Positions 11,751 through 22,984 of a stretch of 64,000 bases of DNA are shown in pieces (within the stretch, counting starts at the first letter, position 1; each line of letters begins with the position of its first letter). Under the pieces are notes generated by a model. That model saw nothing but the letters and a program-made list of their open reading frames with translations. It was not told the DNA's origin and did no database searches. Origin of the DNA: Staphylotrichum longicolle (taxonomy: Eukaryota; Ascomycota; Sordariomycetes; Sordariales; Chaetomiaceae); NCBI GenBank assembly GCA_019096155.1, contig JAHCVI010000003.1:4278001-4342000 (forward strand), read 5' to 3'. The translations under genes and the position numbers were made by a program.

Positions 11751-12444
11751 GGGCCCACGGACGGCGGTTCACCATTTGTTTTATTTTTTTTAGGTCTAAC
11801 ACAAGACATGTCAAGGCCGGCATGGATCCTTTTTTTTTTTTAACGATATAGAGGGAGGAGAAAGAAACCGCATCTGGAAAGGATGGAAAACGCTCCTCGG
11901 ATTTGGTACCGGGTGGCATGGTTGGTTTTCTCTGTGCCTGCGCGGGTCTGTTTGGACCGCGGTTGTATACTTATCATAGACGGGCTGTTCCGGGTCGAGT
12001 CCTCGGGCAGCGATGGGCTGGTTATTTCAAGGAAAAGGAGACGCCTGTGTCAGTGTTGGACCGGGTCCTGCACTACAGTAGTCCATTATTTGCCTCTGAG
12101 TGCGTGACTGTTTGGGTTAGCTGGTATTGCTGTTGGCGGCTGGCTGTGTAAGCCCAGGCAAGGTGGCAGATCGCCCGAAATGGTCTCCGGGCGGTCGTTT
12201 TGTGTGAGAGAATCGACAGCGCTCATCAGGTGAGACGACCCCATTGAGGAAACTCGTAGAGCATGACGTCGTCAATACTCGACACAACACAACAGAAGTC
12301 AACAAACTCGTGGTACGAACTAGCGATCAGAGACAAGAAGCACGCCCATCTTCAACTCTATTGTATACCGGACCCGCTCTACCTCTTTGTCGATCACACA
12401 CGCCTCTTTCATGAATGAACATCTATGTCGTCGTCCCTGGACTC
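11751..12444. other. Convergent intergenic region between the regulator and the dehydrogenase
   Basis: The regulator ends at 11750 (plus) and the dehydrogenase ends at 12445 (minus), so this is a shared 3' region. T-rich runs near 11780-11793 and 11830-11840 may belong to 3' processing signals. No gene is seen. Confidence 0.6.
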
Positions 12445-13847
12445 TTACATATCCCGCTGTTCAGGAACAATACTACGCAATCGCCCCTCTGTTATCGCCA
12501 TCCGGACGTTGCTGATGGCCCTGTCACTCCAAGTCAGATACATTGTCTTCTCTCGATCGTGAAGCATTGGCGGCTGCCTAAGGGGTCAGTGACACTTACC
12601 ACTCCTCCATCTTCGTCTCCGTCTCAACTGTCCAGGTTCCCATGTGAGGTACTAGTATGACGCGAGGGTTCGAGAGCAGGCCCGGGTGGATGTTTGGCTC
12701 GTGCTCGTAGACATCGAGCCCTGCAGAGCTGACTTGTCCCGAGTCCAGAGCGTCCACGAGGGCGGCCTCGTCCATGACGGCGCCTCGTGCCGTGTTGACG
12801 ATCACAACACCCTTCCTCATTTTGGCGAACTCCCGCCCAGAGATGATATGTCGAGTGTTTTTCTAAAGCAATGGTCAGTCGTGCTGGGGACAGGATGCAC
12901 GGCGAGCGTGGAATCTCTCACATTCAGGGGCAGGTTTAGACTCAACACATCACTCCCCGCCAGCAGCTCGTCAAAGCCAACGTGTTCTACCCCAATCTCC
13001 TCCTCTACGCTGGGATCCAGCCTCGTGCGGTTGTAGTACCGGATCTTCATGCCAAACGCCAATGCCTTCTTCGCCATGTTGCGGCCGATCCCGCCCATCC
13101 CAAGAATCCCGAGGACCTTGCCCTGGGGATCATGCCCCAAGGCCGGCGCAGTCACGCCCCGCCACTCCCCAGCTCGGAGGGCCGCCATACCCACGCCGAG
13201 GTTGCGAAGAGCGCCCAGGAGCAGAAAGATGCCGATGTCAGCGGTAGCATCGTCGACGGCCGTCGGCGTGTTGGACACGCGGATGCCATGGGCCGTACAC
13301 GCGTGGACGTCGACCTGGTCATAGCCGGCACCGTTGTGGCAGATGAAGCGGAGCGAGCGCGGGAGGACGTCGAGGAGCTCGGCGTCAACCTTTCCCGTTG
13401 TCTGAAAGCTGTCAAACGTGCGATAGGCAGCGAGACAACCTTCGAACGCCCCTGATGCCGCCTCCTCCAGGAATCCGGCGCGGTTGGTGGAGCTTGGTGT
13501 AAGCACGTCGGCGATCTCACTGACAGAGGCCCAGGCCGAATGTGCGCTGATGGGTAGGGTCAGCGACTCATACCAAGTTGCACTTTTAATCTTGTTGCTA
13601 CAAAACACACAGCGGCGCGGGGGAGCAACAAGGGGTTGTGAAAACAAACAGTCACTCCCACGAGTCAGCACCTTACATCCTCCAACCCCCACCTTTATTC
13701 CCAACCTTTCTTCTACCGCTGCGGCACGGGGGTCCTCTGAACAATCCACGTGAGGCAGCGGGTCTAGAAACGAAATTTGACTTACTGTTCTATAGCACCC
13801 AGCAGGAGCACCTTGGGGCGCGCTTCGTTTTTAGAGGACATGTTCAT
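12445..13847 (-). CDS. D-isomer-specific 2-hydroxyacid dehydrogenase (glyoxylate/hydroxypyruvate reductase type)
   Basis: Four exons: 13847-13786, 13546-12922, 12862-12600 and 12520-12445, giving 341 aa. Introns are 239, 59 and 79 bp with GTAAGT, GTGAGA and GTAAGT donors. Exon 1 supplies the expected start ending KVLLLGAIE. Exon 2 carries the substrate-binding part (ICHNGAGYDQVDVHACTAHG) and the NAD(P)-binding glycine motif GILGMGGIGRNMAKKA. Exon 3 has NTARGAVMDEAALVDAL, the catalytic-type Glu in GLDVYEHEP, and the active-site His in LVPHMGTWT. Exon 4 completes AISNVR to PEQRDM. The enzyme is expected to reduce 2-oxoacids such as glyoxylate using NAD(P)H. A longer single-frame reading through intron 1 would give a non-conserved N-terminus and is rejected. 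Confidence 0.9.
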
Positions 13848-14754
13848 GGACGGATTTTTAGCCGCTTCGAGTCGAGTCTTGCTTAGAACTCCCACGTGGG
13901 TGAATAGCAACCGTAGATAGGCGGACCGAGGGAACTTTTGCCGTGGACCTCAAATTATCAAGATAGCACCGCGAAGGGTGAAAAGATGACACTTCGAACC
14001 GCCCCCGCATCAACCTGTCTCATCGGGCTCCTGGGGCTGCTCCACTGCACATTGCCTCACCGGGGGAACGCCGACAGCCCCGATTGGCTCCACGTTGGCT
14101 GCCCGGCGCGAGTGCGCGGCATCCGGCATGCTGGCCGAGGACGGACAGAGATAAGGAGCAACGAGGGCCAGCGGTTCAGTGTGGCGTCATCCCGGTGCCT
14201 CGCTGCTCATTGCAACAGCCCTCGGGAGAAATAGCCCCTCCATTCCTGTCTATCATAGGTTCTTTTTGTCCACTTTATAACTGAGGTAACCTTCCCGGAA
14301 TTGGACCTCATCACATTTGTGGACAGCACGATGACAAAGCATTGGTATCCGAACTCCCATTGCCATTGTATTGTATGGTATGGGTCCCGGTTGACGGGAC
14401 CGTCGTTCTTCTCTGCTTGCCTGCCCCGAGAGAAGTGCCCCGCGCACCAACATGACAAGCTCTCTTTCTGTTAAACGCCGTCCGGTGGGTGTAGGTGGGA
14501 TATCATGAGCCAAAGCCAACGCCGTACTTTTGTTGAAAATGTGTACCAGACCCCCTTTGCCTTTTATACCCTGCCTAAACCCAATGTGCCATGCCAGTCA
14601 TGCCTGTTGAAAAACAATGCTCCAAAAAACAACCCCAAACATGCCGTTAAAGACGTGTCCGGGATCCAAAAAGAAATCGTTGAACATCTATCGCAAGGAA
14701 AGCTCTGTTCCCGCAGCCCGTTCGACAGAGTCGAGGAAACAACGTGTACATGAT
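13848..14754. other. Intergenic region: dehydrogenase promoter and AHCY 3' flank
   Basis: About 900 bases between the start of the dehydrogenase gene (minus) and the stop of the S-adenosylhomocysteine hydrolase gene (minus). No frame here shows family character, and no repeat or RNA gene was seen. Confidence 0.55.
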
Positions 14755-16239
14755 TTAGTAGCGGTAGCTATGAGACGTTAGCTGCAGTTCACATGGAGAT
14801 GAATCAAGTGGTGTAGAAAAGGCGGGGTTGCATACTGATCGCTCTTGAAGGGACCCTCGACATCAAGACCGAGGTACTCGGCCTGGACACCGGTGAGGGT
14901 CGTAAGCTCAACGTTGCAGTGAGCCAGGTGGAGGCGGGCGACCTCCTCGTCCAGGATCTTGGGCAGAACATAGACCTGGGTCTCGAGCTTGCCGCTCTTG
15001 GCAAACTCGACATACTTCTTGGAGAACTCCTCGTCGTTGTTCTTGTAGAGCATGATCTGGGCAAGCACCTGGTTGGTGAAGCTGCACGACATGACGAACG
15101 AGCTGTGGCCAGTGGCGCAGCCGAGGTTGACGAGACGGCCCTCAGCCAGCAGGATGAGGTGGCGGCCGTTCTTCATCAGGAAGCGGTCGACCTGGGGCTT
15201 GATGTTCTGGACGGACTGGGCATTGGCCTTGAGCCAAGCAACGTCAATCTCAACGTCGAAGTGGCCGATGTCTGGGCATCAAGGTCAGCATAAACGAGGT
15301 CAATCTTGGAGATGGCGGGAAATGGGGAAAAAACGTACTGCAGACGATGGCATCGTTGGGCATGGCCTCGAAGTGCTTGCCAACTAGGATGTCACGGCAG
15401 CCAGTGGTGGTGACGAAGATCTGGCCGACCTTGCTGGCCTTGTCCATGGTGGTGACCTCGTAGCCGGCCATGGCGGCCTGGAGGGCGTTGATGGGGTCAA
15501 TCTCGGTGATGAGCACGCGGGCACCCATGCCGTGGAGGGCCATGGCGCAGCCCTTGCCGACGTCACCGAAGCCGGCAACAACGGCGATCTTGCCGGCAAT
15601 CATCACGTCGGTGGCGCGCTTGATGCCGTCAATCAGCGACTCGCGGCAGCCGTAAAGGTTGTCGAACTTGGACTTGGTAACCGAGTCGTTGACGTTGATG
15701 GCAGGGACAAGCAGCTCGCCCTTCTTGAGCATGCGGTACAGGTGGTGGACGCCCGTGGTGGTCTCCTCAGACACGCCGTAGCAGTCCTTGAGCATCTCCG
15801 GGTACTTGGTGTGGACCAGGTGGGTCAGGTCACCGCCGTCGTCCAGAATCAGGTTGAGCTTCTGGCCGTCCTTGAAGGCAACAAGCTGCTGCTCCAAGCA
15901 CCAGTTGTACTCCTCCTCGGTCTCGCCCTTCCAGGCAAAGACGGGGACGCCAGCGGCAGCGATGGCAGCGGCAGCGTGGTCCTGGGTGCTGAAGATGTTG
16001 CACGACGACCAAGTGACCTCAGCGCCGAGGGCAGTGAGGGTCTCGATCAGGACGGCAGTCTGGATGGTCATGTGCAGGCAGCCAGCGATGCGGGCGCCCT
16101 TGAGCGGCTGGTCGGCGGCATACTTGGTCCGGATGGCCATGAGACCAGGCATCTCGTTCTCGGCGAGCTCAATCTCCTTGCGCCCGAAGGCAGCGAGGGA
16201 CAGGTCGGCGACCTTGAACTTGTGGGCGGGAGCAGACAT
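14755..16239 (-). CDS. SAH1: S-adenosyl-L-homocysteine hydrolase (adenosylhomocysteinase)
   Basis: Three coding exons: 16239-15339, 15271-14836 and a 13-base terminal exon 14767-14755. Introns are 15272-15338 (GTACGT donor) and 14768-14835 (GTATGC donor). The product is 449 aa, the standard length. The enzyme splits S-adenosylhomocysteine into adenosine and homocysteine, which relieves product inhibition of methyltransferases. Visible signatures are HMTIQTAVLIETL, EVTWSSCNIFSTQDHAAAA, the NAD-binding AGFGDVGKGCA and the C-terminal GHSSFVMSCSFTNQVLAQ. The tiny last exon restores the conserved HYRY tail with its NAD-contacting Lys/Tyr region; reading through the intron instead gives a foreign tail. 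Few genes are identified more surely in this window. Confidence 0.97.
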
Positions 16240-16359
16240 TCTGGCGGCAGTGAAGGAGGCTCTGGGGTCGTGGTATGGTCAGGTCAAGGGAGAGAATGGC
16301 AAGCAAGGTCGAGCAAGAGAAAGGGACAGGAAATTATCAGATGTGGGCGGGGCTCCTGC

Positions 16360-16376
16360 CTTACTTTTAAAGAGGG
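16360..16376 (-). promoter_or_regulatory. Possible TATA-like element of the AHCY gene
   Basis: On the minus strand, about 130 bases before the AHCY start codon, there is a TTTAAAAG sequence followed by a CT-rich leader running to the ATG. Position and composition fit a fungal core promoter, but this is a short motif and the call is weak. Confidence 0.3.
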
Positions 16377-17232
16377 GCAGCAGAGTTTTGGCGGGGTGAG
16401 GAGGGGCTGTAAAAATGGGTCCGACTTAGTTTCCGTGGCAGCGTGGGCAAAGCGAAAGCGGCAGTTATAAGGGAAGGGGAGGGGTACCTAGGAGTAAGGT
16501 GTTCTGGTGGGCGTCGATTTTTTTTTTCCGAGTATGCAAGCATAATGAAATCGCATAGAAGACTTTGAAAGTGAAATGTCAATCCAACTCACCTTATCTT
16601 GGGGACAGTGATGTCTGATCGGGGACCGGATACCGAGCAAAGGGACCAGAAGAAACGTGCGAGGAGAGACGGAGCTGGCATGTCGGTGAGAGACACAGAG
16701 GATTCCACTAAGCTGCTTTCGGCCAATGTCTCCACCAACCCCCCATGAGCTTCCAATCGGGCAGCCAAATGTGAAGAATGCGTCCCTGGGCAGCCAGTGC
16801 CACCTCCCTTGGCCGCCCCCGACTCCGAACGATGAACTCCGAAGCTGGTCTGGGATCGGCAGTGCGAGCGGTTTCAGGACTCGACGATTCCGAGAGACAG
16901 AACACGATCAAGAACGGTTCTTTAGGAGTGTGTAAGAGCCCACCTTCGCGGTGCCCCTGGCGTTCCGAGAAGTTAAAAGTTTATCGTCCATACCCTACAC
17001 CCTGGCCAGCACCGTAGATGAATTGACGCTATCTCCTTCGTGGCAGAGAGAGGAAAGACGCATATAGTCCCGAAATAGGCATCATGGCTGGCCCGGAAAC
17101 TAGTGTAAGCTAACAAACAAGCCCATGACCCGGAACGCCAGACCTAATGCACTTGAGGCACCCCAGCCATCGTTGCCCACCCATCATCGTAATCCCATCC
17201 GCAAAAAACCCTTGGCTCCCCGAGGACCACCA
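16377..17232. other. Intergenic region: AHCY upstream and eIF3h 3' flank
   Basis: No coding region is recognised. An A/T homopolymer run at about 16518-16528 lies upstream of AHCY. A possible minus-strand intron in the AHCY 5' UTR (donor GGTGAG near 16592) cannot be confirmed from sequence alone. Confidence 0.45.
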
Positions 17233-18467
17233 TCACTCGGGCAGCAAGTTCCCCCTCACAGCGAACATCTTGGAAGTAATCGTCGCCGTGAAACCGTCCA
17301 CCTGCTTGCTGTACTGTTCTACTTGCCGGGCGTTGAGCATGCCCTCGAGCCGGCTCGGCTCCTGCGGCAGCTTGAAGAGTCGCTGCCACTCGTCCTCGGG
17401 CAGAGGTTGCTGCTTGGCTGCCAGGCGCGCAGCGTTCTCCGCCTTCCGCTTCGTCTGCCATTGTGTGATCTTGAATTGCTCACGAGTCAACTGGCGCTGG
17501 TAGTACTGGTGGTTGTTGAGATCCGAGTAGTGGGACTCAATACTGTCGAGCAGCAGATCGCATGTCTTCTCAAGGAAGGGATCAATCGAGAGGTCGAGAG
17601 TGTCAAAGGATGGGTGCGCGGGCAGCTTGGCTTGGTCGCGCCGGATGTCGTCGAGCGAAGCCGGAAGAGGGATCTCGGCAGAGTCGGGGGGCGCGGGAAT
17701 TTGGTGCAGGAATGAGGTAAGGAGGTGCGAGTTGTGGACGATGACGGGAACCTCGACAATGATATCCCTGAAGGTCAACTTGGACTTTTGTAGGCTATTT
17801 GCAACGGTTCGAGTCAGCACCAGAATCGCAAAACAGAAAGTGAGTTCACCCCGGGGAAGGTTTATCCTGACCTCTCGGTTGTGAACTTCCCCTCCTTGTA
17901 GGCGGCCATAAACTCGGCCGACAACCTGAAAGCCCGCAAGCTCAGGGCGCCTTGGGAGCTCCTGCTCACGTCGTGAACGAGGGCGACTGTCTTGTCGTTG
18001 TCGCGCTGGTAGTGATACTGGTTCTCGATGAAGCTGAGGTTGATGAAGTTGCCCATGGTCGCACTCGTGTACCAGCCCACGTTGTTCGCATCGACGTTGA
18101 CCTCCTTGAGATGCCTGATCATTTCGCTCTGGTAGGCGATGTTGGCCTTGGCACGGGGCGCTGCCGCTGCGAGGCTCGATGCGTCGGACTGGTGGCCATC
18201 GGTGGTCGAGACGTCGACGGTCGGGAAGGGAAACGCGTTCGTGATTTCAAGAACTCCATTGCTGTCCATGCCTACAAGCGATCCGGTGGCAGTAGTCGGG
18301 AAGGTCGAGGAGCAGTGCTTCACAATCTTCATCACCACCTGCCATGAACTGTCAGCAACGCGCCCAAGGGTATGGCGGGGCACTGGATCTCGACTCGAGA
18401 TTTAGTTGCGTACAAGCGATTCGACCTGTGCCGACTGGAACGGCACATCCTTTTGCGCGTCAACCAT
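17233..18467 (-). CDS. Eukaryotic translation initiation factor 3 subunit H (eIF3h)
   Basis: Three exons: 18467-18414, 18338-17872 and 17794-17233, giving 360 aa. Introns are 18339-18413 and 17795-17871, the second with a GTCAGG donor. The first exon ends in FQSAQVESL and joins directly to VVMKIVKHCSSTFPTTATGS, the start of an MPN domain. The MPN fold is present, but the metal-binding JAMM residues expected of a deubiquitinase are absent, as in eIF3h. The NLSFIENQYHYQ segment, the VALVHDVSRSSQG segment and the FRDIIVEVPVIVHNSHLLTS block all match this subunit. It is a non-catalytic MPN subunit of the eIF3 complex that acts in recruiting mRNA and the 40S subunit. Neighbours are unrelated housekeeping genes. 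Confidence 0.9.
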
Positions 18468-19293
18468 GGCTTCGAAGAGTTGATTGCGCTATATGTGGAG
18501 GTAGGGTATCCTGGGAGTCTGCTCGGTGGTGATCTTTGTTCAGTCGTCGAGGCTGCTTAGCAACTTTTCAGGGTTTCGGAAATCTCGCTTCGTTTGTGGG
18601 CAAGCAGGCCGGGAAGTGGCTTGAAAGCAAACCGGGAGCGGGGATCTCTGGCAGAAACGGGGAATGTGTGGCTGGGGTGTGGCGTGGGGGACTCGGCGCT
18701 GCGGGGCATTGAGAACTCGCAGCGCACGCAGTCCCATTCCCACTCCTGCATTTCTCCTAATCCGGCAACTCGAGTCAAAGTGTAAGCGCAAGCCTGCGCA
18801 GTCTTGGTAGTCCGACCAGCGCGAGATCACGCCTTCTCCTTTGAGATCCCATCGCTCACTCAACTCTTTGCACTACGGCGGCGGCGGAGATGTGTTGTGT
18901 TCGAGTCTGTTTGGTGCTGAAACCTGACGGTCACGGAATCCAAGCGCTGGCTGATGATTTGACCGAAAACAGCAACATCCCACGCTTTCCCCCACGTTGA
19001 GGCACGCTCCTGGCCACGCCTTGCACACCACACCCCGACCTTAAATTGACGACCACCCCGGCTTTCTTGCCTGCTTTCAAGTTTCATTCACTTCTCTCCC
19101 CATGCCCGTTCTCCTTTCTATGCATGTCCACACAGTCGTCAGATGCGAGGGGTGCGGTGTCTTCAACTCTTTCTTGGTCTATTATCCCCGATGCCTTCTA
19201 TGGATATCACTGCTGCTGCCCAAAACCAAACACTATTTGCGCCTCTAAAAAAGTCAATCCGTTCGTGTGTTTCGCATTTCTCCCTGTGTCCCT
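18468..19293. other. Intergenic region: eIF3h promoter and UPF0643 3' flank
   Basis: About 830 bases between two minus-strand genes. Short frames on both strands show no family character. CT-rich stretches near 19050-19120 are ordinary for such flanks. Confidence 0.55.
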
Positions 19294-20036
19294 TCACTCC
19301 TCCCAAGCCGTGATGGCCCAGGATTTGATGCCGTCCCCGATGGTCAGCCTGAGTCGGTCGATTTTCCAGAAGGAATACAAGGACCGCGCGGCACCCGCTG
19401 CCTTGCGATGAGCTGGACCTATGCCCCCTTTCCTTGCGTCTTCCTGGGACCTCCAGATGCATGTCGCCAAGTTGCGACCCTCGGCATCGGGAGTCCCGAA
19501 CCAGTACCTGCCACAAGTGTCAGCTCGGTGCGTCCGGCCAGCGCTGGAGGCGGTTAGGATGCGGCATACTTCAAGAAGCCACCGCTTGCTGTGGCCTCGG
19601 CGTGGGCTGCCTTGTCCAGCGTTCCGAGTTCCGCATACACAGTTGTCGGCGGGATGCGGGAACGGAAGGCGACGACGAAGAAGGAAGTTTCCTTCCACGC
19701 GTGATTGGCCTCCCGCGTGAGCGTCTGGAGAGTGTCGATGATCTCCCCCCAGTTGAACGTCTCGACGTATGGCGCAGTGGCATAGTCCTCTCGCAGACAC
19801 TTCATCTTGGTCAGCGCGAGGGAGAGGAGTTGGTTCTCCGCGTCAAGGGTTTCGAGGTCTAGAAGATGGTGCGGTTCATGGTATGGCGAGACAACCAGGT
19901 ATCTGTCCCAGCTGGTTGTCTGTCTCGCCGCCAGAGGCCTGATGCCGGAGACCACGGCAGACCCTGTTGCATCCAGTCTCTCGAATGGCTGGGCTTGCAC
20001 CTCAGCCACGACCACCGGGCCTTGTGAAACGGTCAT
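19294..20036 (-). CDS. UPF0643 family protein of unknown function
   Basis: Two exons, 20036-19570 and 19507-19294, with a 62-bp intron (donor GTATGC, acceptor GGCAG), giving 226 aa. Exon 1 carries YLVVSPYHEPHHLLDLETLD and YATAPYVETFNWGEI; exon 2 carries YWFGTPDAEGRNLATCIWRS. Splicing restores the contiguous SGGFLKYWFG block. This pattern is that of the UPF0643 family, small proteins widespread in ascomycetes and known from fission yeast. No catalytic motif, signal peptide or membrane segment is visible and I assign no function. The conserved Trp/Arg-rich C-terminal half could be a binding surface, which is speculation. Confidence 0.82.
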
Positions 20037-21185
20037 GATGGACGATGTGAGATAGGATCACGAAGGGAGGGACAGCGCAATGAAGGCGACGGAGGAGAGT
20101 GATGGACAAGCCGACCGGGGATGGTGTGGATCTACGCTCTCTCAATGTTGACTTCGAGGGCGGCCGTTTGGATGGCGGGATGGGGGAGAGAGTGGAAGCA
20201 ACAAAGGAATGGGCTGCTCGGCATGCTCTTAAGAGAATGCCTCTCGAGCACAACAGCCAACATACGCTGGTGACATGCCGAGAGCAAATCACGAATTTCG
20301 ACTGTGTGTCCCTGCACCTCCCACCGGACCCGCCCAGCATGGTGAAGAAAGGGCTCCTGGAGATGTTGCTGAAACTGAGCGGATCGCGCCATCGGTTGCA
20401 GGGGTGGTGCCATCGCCAACATCCCAGTCCAACTCGGATCTGCCACGATATGGAAAGATAAACCTACCGATATGGCTGTTTCGGCTCTTCCAACTCCGAG
20501 CCAGACTCTGCTCAGATTGCAGACTGATGGTAAGGTTTTTACCAATTGCTTCCTTGGTTGCAGTCATGAGGTGCTCGCTGCTAACACAGGGGTACCTGCT
20601 CTCGGCCCGGGTTTGGTGGGGCTGTTCCGAAACAATGGCAAAGAGTCGGGGTCGCCCCCTCCAACGTGCACAAGAGAAGTTAAGACTTTAAACCAGTCAC
20701 CGCCACCTGTCGTCATGTTTTTCAGTATTTCCCACTGTGTCTGAACATGGAAGTCATGTTGGGGAAATGGAGATTATTTGCAACGTATTATTACGCTGAG
20801 TTTTGGGGGTTTCACAAAATCGAAAGCCTTCCTGCGAGCACCCACTGGCTGATAGGTTCCCGCAGCGCCAGGCGCACACAATGCTGCAGTACAACGTTGT
20901 CTGGGACCCTGTGCTTAACCGCTCCAATACTTCGTAACGAGTGGCAGATAAGCCAAATCCCGAATCCCTCCGTAAATCTCTCGATAAACCAGGTATCCCA
21001 TCCCGCTCTGCTGGACGGCGCGGCGGGCGCGTCACCAACACGGCTAGTCGCATCACCCTTTACACTTGAGACACCCGGCGGAATAGGCGTACAGTCAAGC
21101 ACATGGCATATCTCGCAATCGGCAATGAACATCCGGGTATGTCTATACATCTATACTGTGATGAAGTCGCAGTTGCTGCTTGATG
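20037..21185. other. Intergenic region between UPF0643 and carrier genes
   Basis: Roughly 1.1 kb holding the UPF0643 promoter and the 3' side of the carrier gene. No frame with recognisable homology, and no RNA gene. Confidence 0.55.
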
Positions 21186-22405
21186 TCAGACAAAGCTGGG
21201 CTCCTTGAGTGACCGGTCCTTCAACCAGATCTTGGTGACTTCGTAAGAACCGAGATACAGACCGCTTCCTAGAGCAGCCCACGTTGCACGCAGCATACCG
21301 CCCCGGAACAGACCTCGGATCCCTCTCTCACGAAGGATAGCCTTCACGACATCCAGTCCGCTGCTATTTCGCAGATCGCCGCCCCCGAGCATGATCCTGG
21401 TTTTGACCACGTCAGCTGGAGTCGTTAGTGTTGCCGCAATGGACCCCGATACAGCCGCCGCGCTCCCTGTCACCAGCCCTGTCTCGAGGAGGAGAGGGCG
21501 AAGGCTGTCGTGCATGGCAGCCGCCTCCCCATCACTCATCGTTGATCCTGGTGCCGCGTAGGCGGCGATACGAGAGTCTTGGTGCTGTCGCCATTTCCAG
21601 ATCTGCTCACGCAGGTACTCGAACATGGGAAACTGCATCGCCGTGAACGGCAAGTTCCGCACGACCAAGGCTGTATATCCTCTCCATAGCGTTCGCGACA
21701 CACTGCCTTCCTTTTGTCGGAGCATATGGAGCGCTTGTAGGGACGAGGACCGTCCGGCGGTGTTGGATCGCTGCATTACTTGGGCGTTCTGCTTGATTAC
21801 CTCAGCCGGTGTGAGCACAAGGCATGAGGCCATCTCGGCACCCGCTGAGGCGATGGCATGGATGACTGGCCCCGGTGCAGCCGCGGGCAAAGTGTGTGCA
21901 AGAAGCGACTTGGCCGACTCATAGCTTGCGAAAAATGTTGCAGCTGTGAGTTCAGAAACACATTAGTCCTTGGTCAGGGGCAAGATCACAAGCTTCATTG
22001 TCGGGATTGCGAGATTGACGACTAACCAGCTGGGAGTGTCGCGAGAACCACACTTCCAATGCCCTGGTACAAGCCTCTTACGGCCGTATACGGTGCCCGC
22101 CCGACAGAGGCGAGTTGCTTGCTGATAGTCAGGGAACTCTGGCTTTGGTAGCGAGTCTTGATTGTGTCGAGGGGATACACAAGCACGTCGACGGTGAATG
22201 CAGCGACAGCACCGGCCTGTAATGCCATCGTGTCAATATGATATGCCGCTTCACGCGATGAAATTGCGCTTACCGCTAGTATTTCAATATTTGCAGAGTC
22301 CCTCATATTCCCAACGAGAGTTGCGTTACTGTCGTTGTTGTTTGTGCTCTTGGGTTGCTGGGCATGGGAACTTGGCGCCGTTGAGGGAACGAATGACATC
22401 ATCAC
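21186..22405 (-). CDS. Mitochondrial carrier family protein, SAM-carrier-like (Pet8 group)
   Basis: Exons 22405-22027 and 21943-21186, with an 83-bp intron (donor GTTAGT), give 378 aa. A second candidate intron of 57 bp (22217-22273, GTAAGC donor, TTACAG acceptor) is in frame and stop-free. Removing it gives an ILAAGAVAAFTVDVLVYPLD start that looks more like the family, for 359 aa. Three carrier repeats show the PX[DE]XX[KR] signatures PLDTIKTR, PAEVIKQ and PADVVKTR. Other carrier landmarks are GLYQGIGSVVLATLPA and LPFTAMQFPMFEYL. The protein should sit in the mitochondrial inner membrane. The likely substrate group is S-adenosylmethionine by resemblance to Pet8-type carriers, but the KQNAQV variant after the second signature also recalls less-characterised relatives. 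Confidence 0.85.
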
Positions 22406-22984
22406 AAGCGTGAAATCCCGAAGTCAGTTATGAGTTTGAAAACAAGGCTTGGAATAACATAGCACATAGCCTTCCTGCTTCTCTTCGACCCCTAGATTAT
22501 TCTGTAACGCTCACGTCTAGTTGATGGATGTATCCCCCCCACAGATAGGTATGATCAGTATATTTTTGAAGCATGTGCAACCAAAACATTCTAGACCAGG
22601 GCCTATCCGCTGATCAGGAGGACAAGAGGACAGGCTGCAGAGACCGCACCTGTGAATGTCGCCCACAACCTCGACGCCAAGCTCGTACAAATGTGCATTC
22701 AACGTCAGCCTGCGGTTGTTTTGGGCTCGGAGACGCCCAATGACAGTCGTGCTTTCCTCTCCCACGAGATAGGCTCCATTTCGGCGTTTCAGGGCAGTAA
22801 GTGAAACCGTGAAACGCCATGCACCTTGGCGTATGTGCTGTGAAGCCCAGTTTCATAGGAGCTGTCATTGAGAATGGCATCCAGCAAGCCCGGAGGATCG
22901 GAGACAGTTGCGGAAGCAGAGACTGAGAAACATCCAACTCGGAATTGGGGGGCGAGCGAGGGGCGAGCTAATGGGCAAACAGTT
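22406..22984. other. Intergenic region: carrier promoter and HET gene 3' flank
   Basis: About 580 bases without a recognisable gene, separating two minus-strand genes. Confidence 0.55.

Noticed and set aside
15532..16470. 312-aa plus-strand open frame across AHCY
   Set aside because: Antisense shadow of S-adenosylhomocysteine hydrolase; composition mirrors the third-position bias of the real gene.
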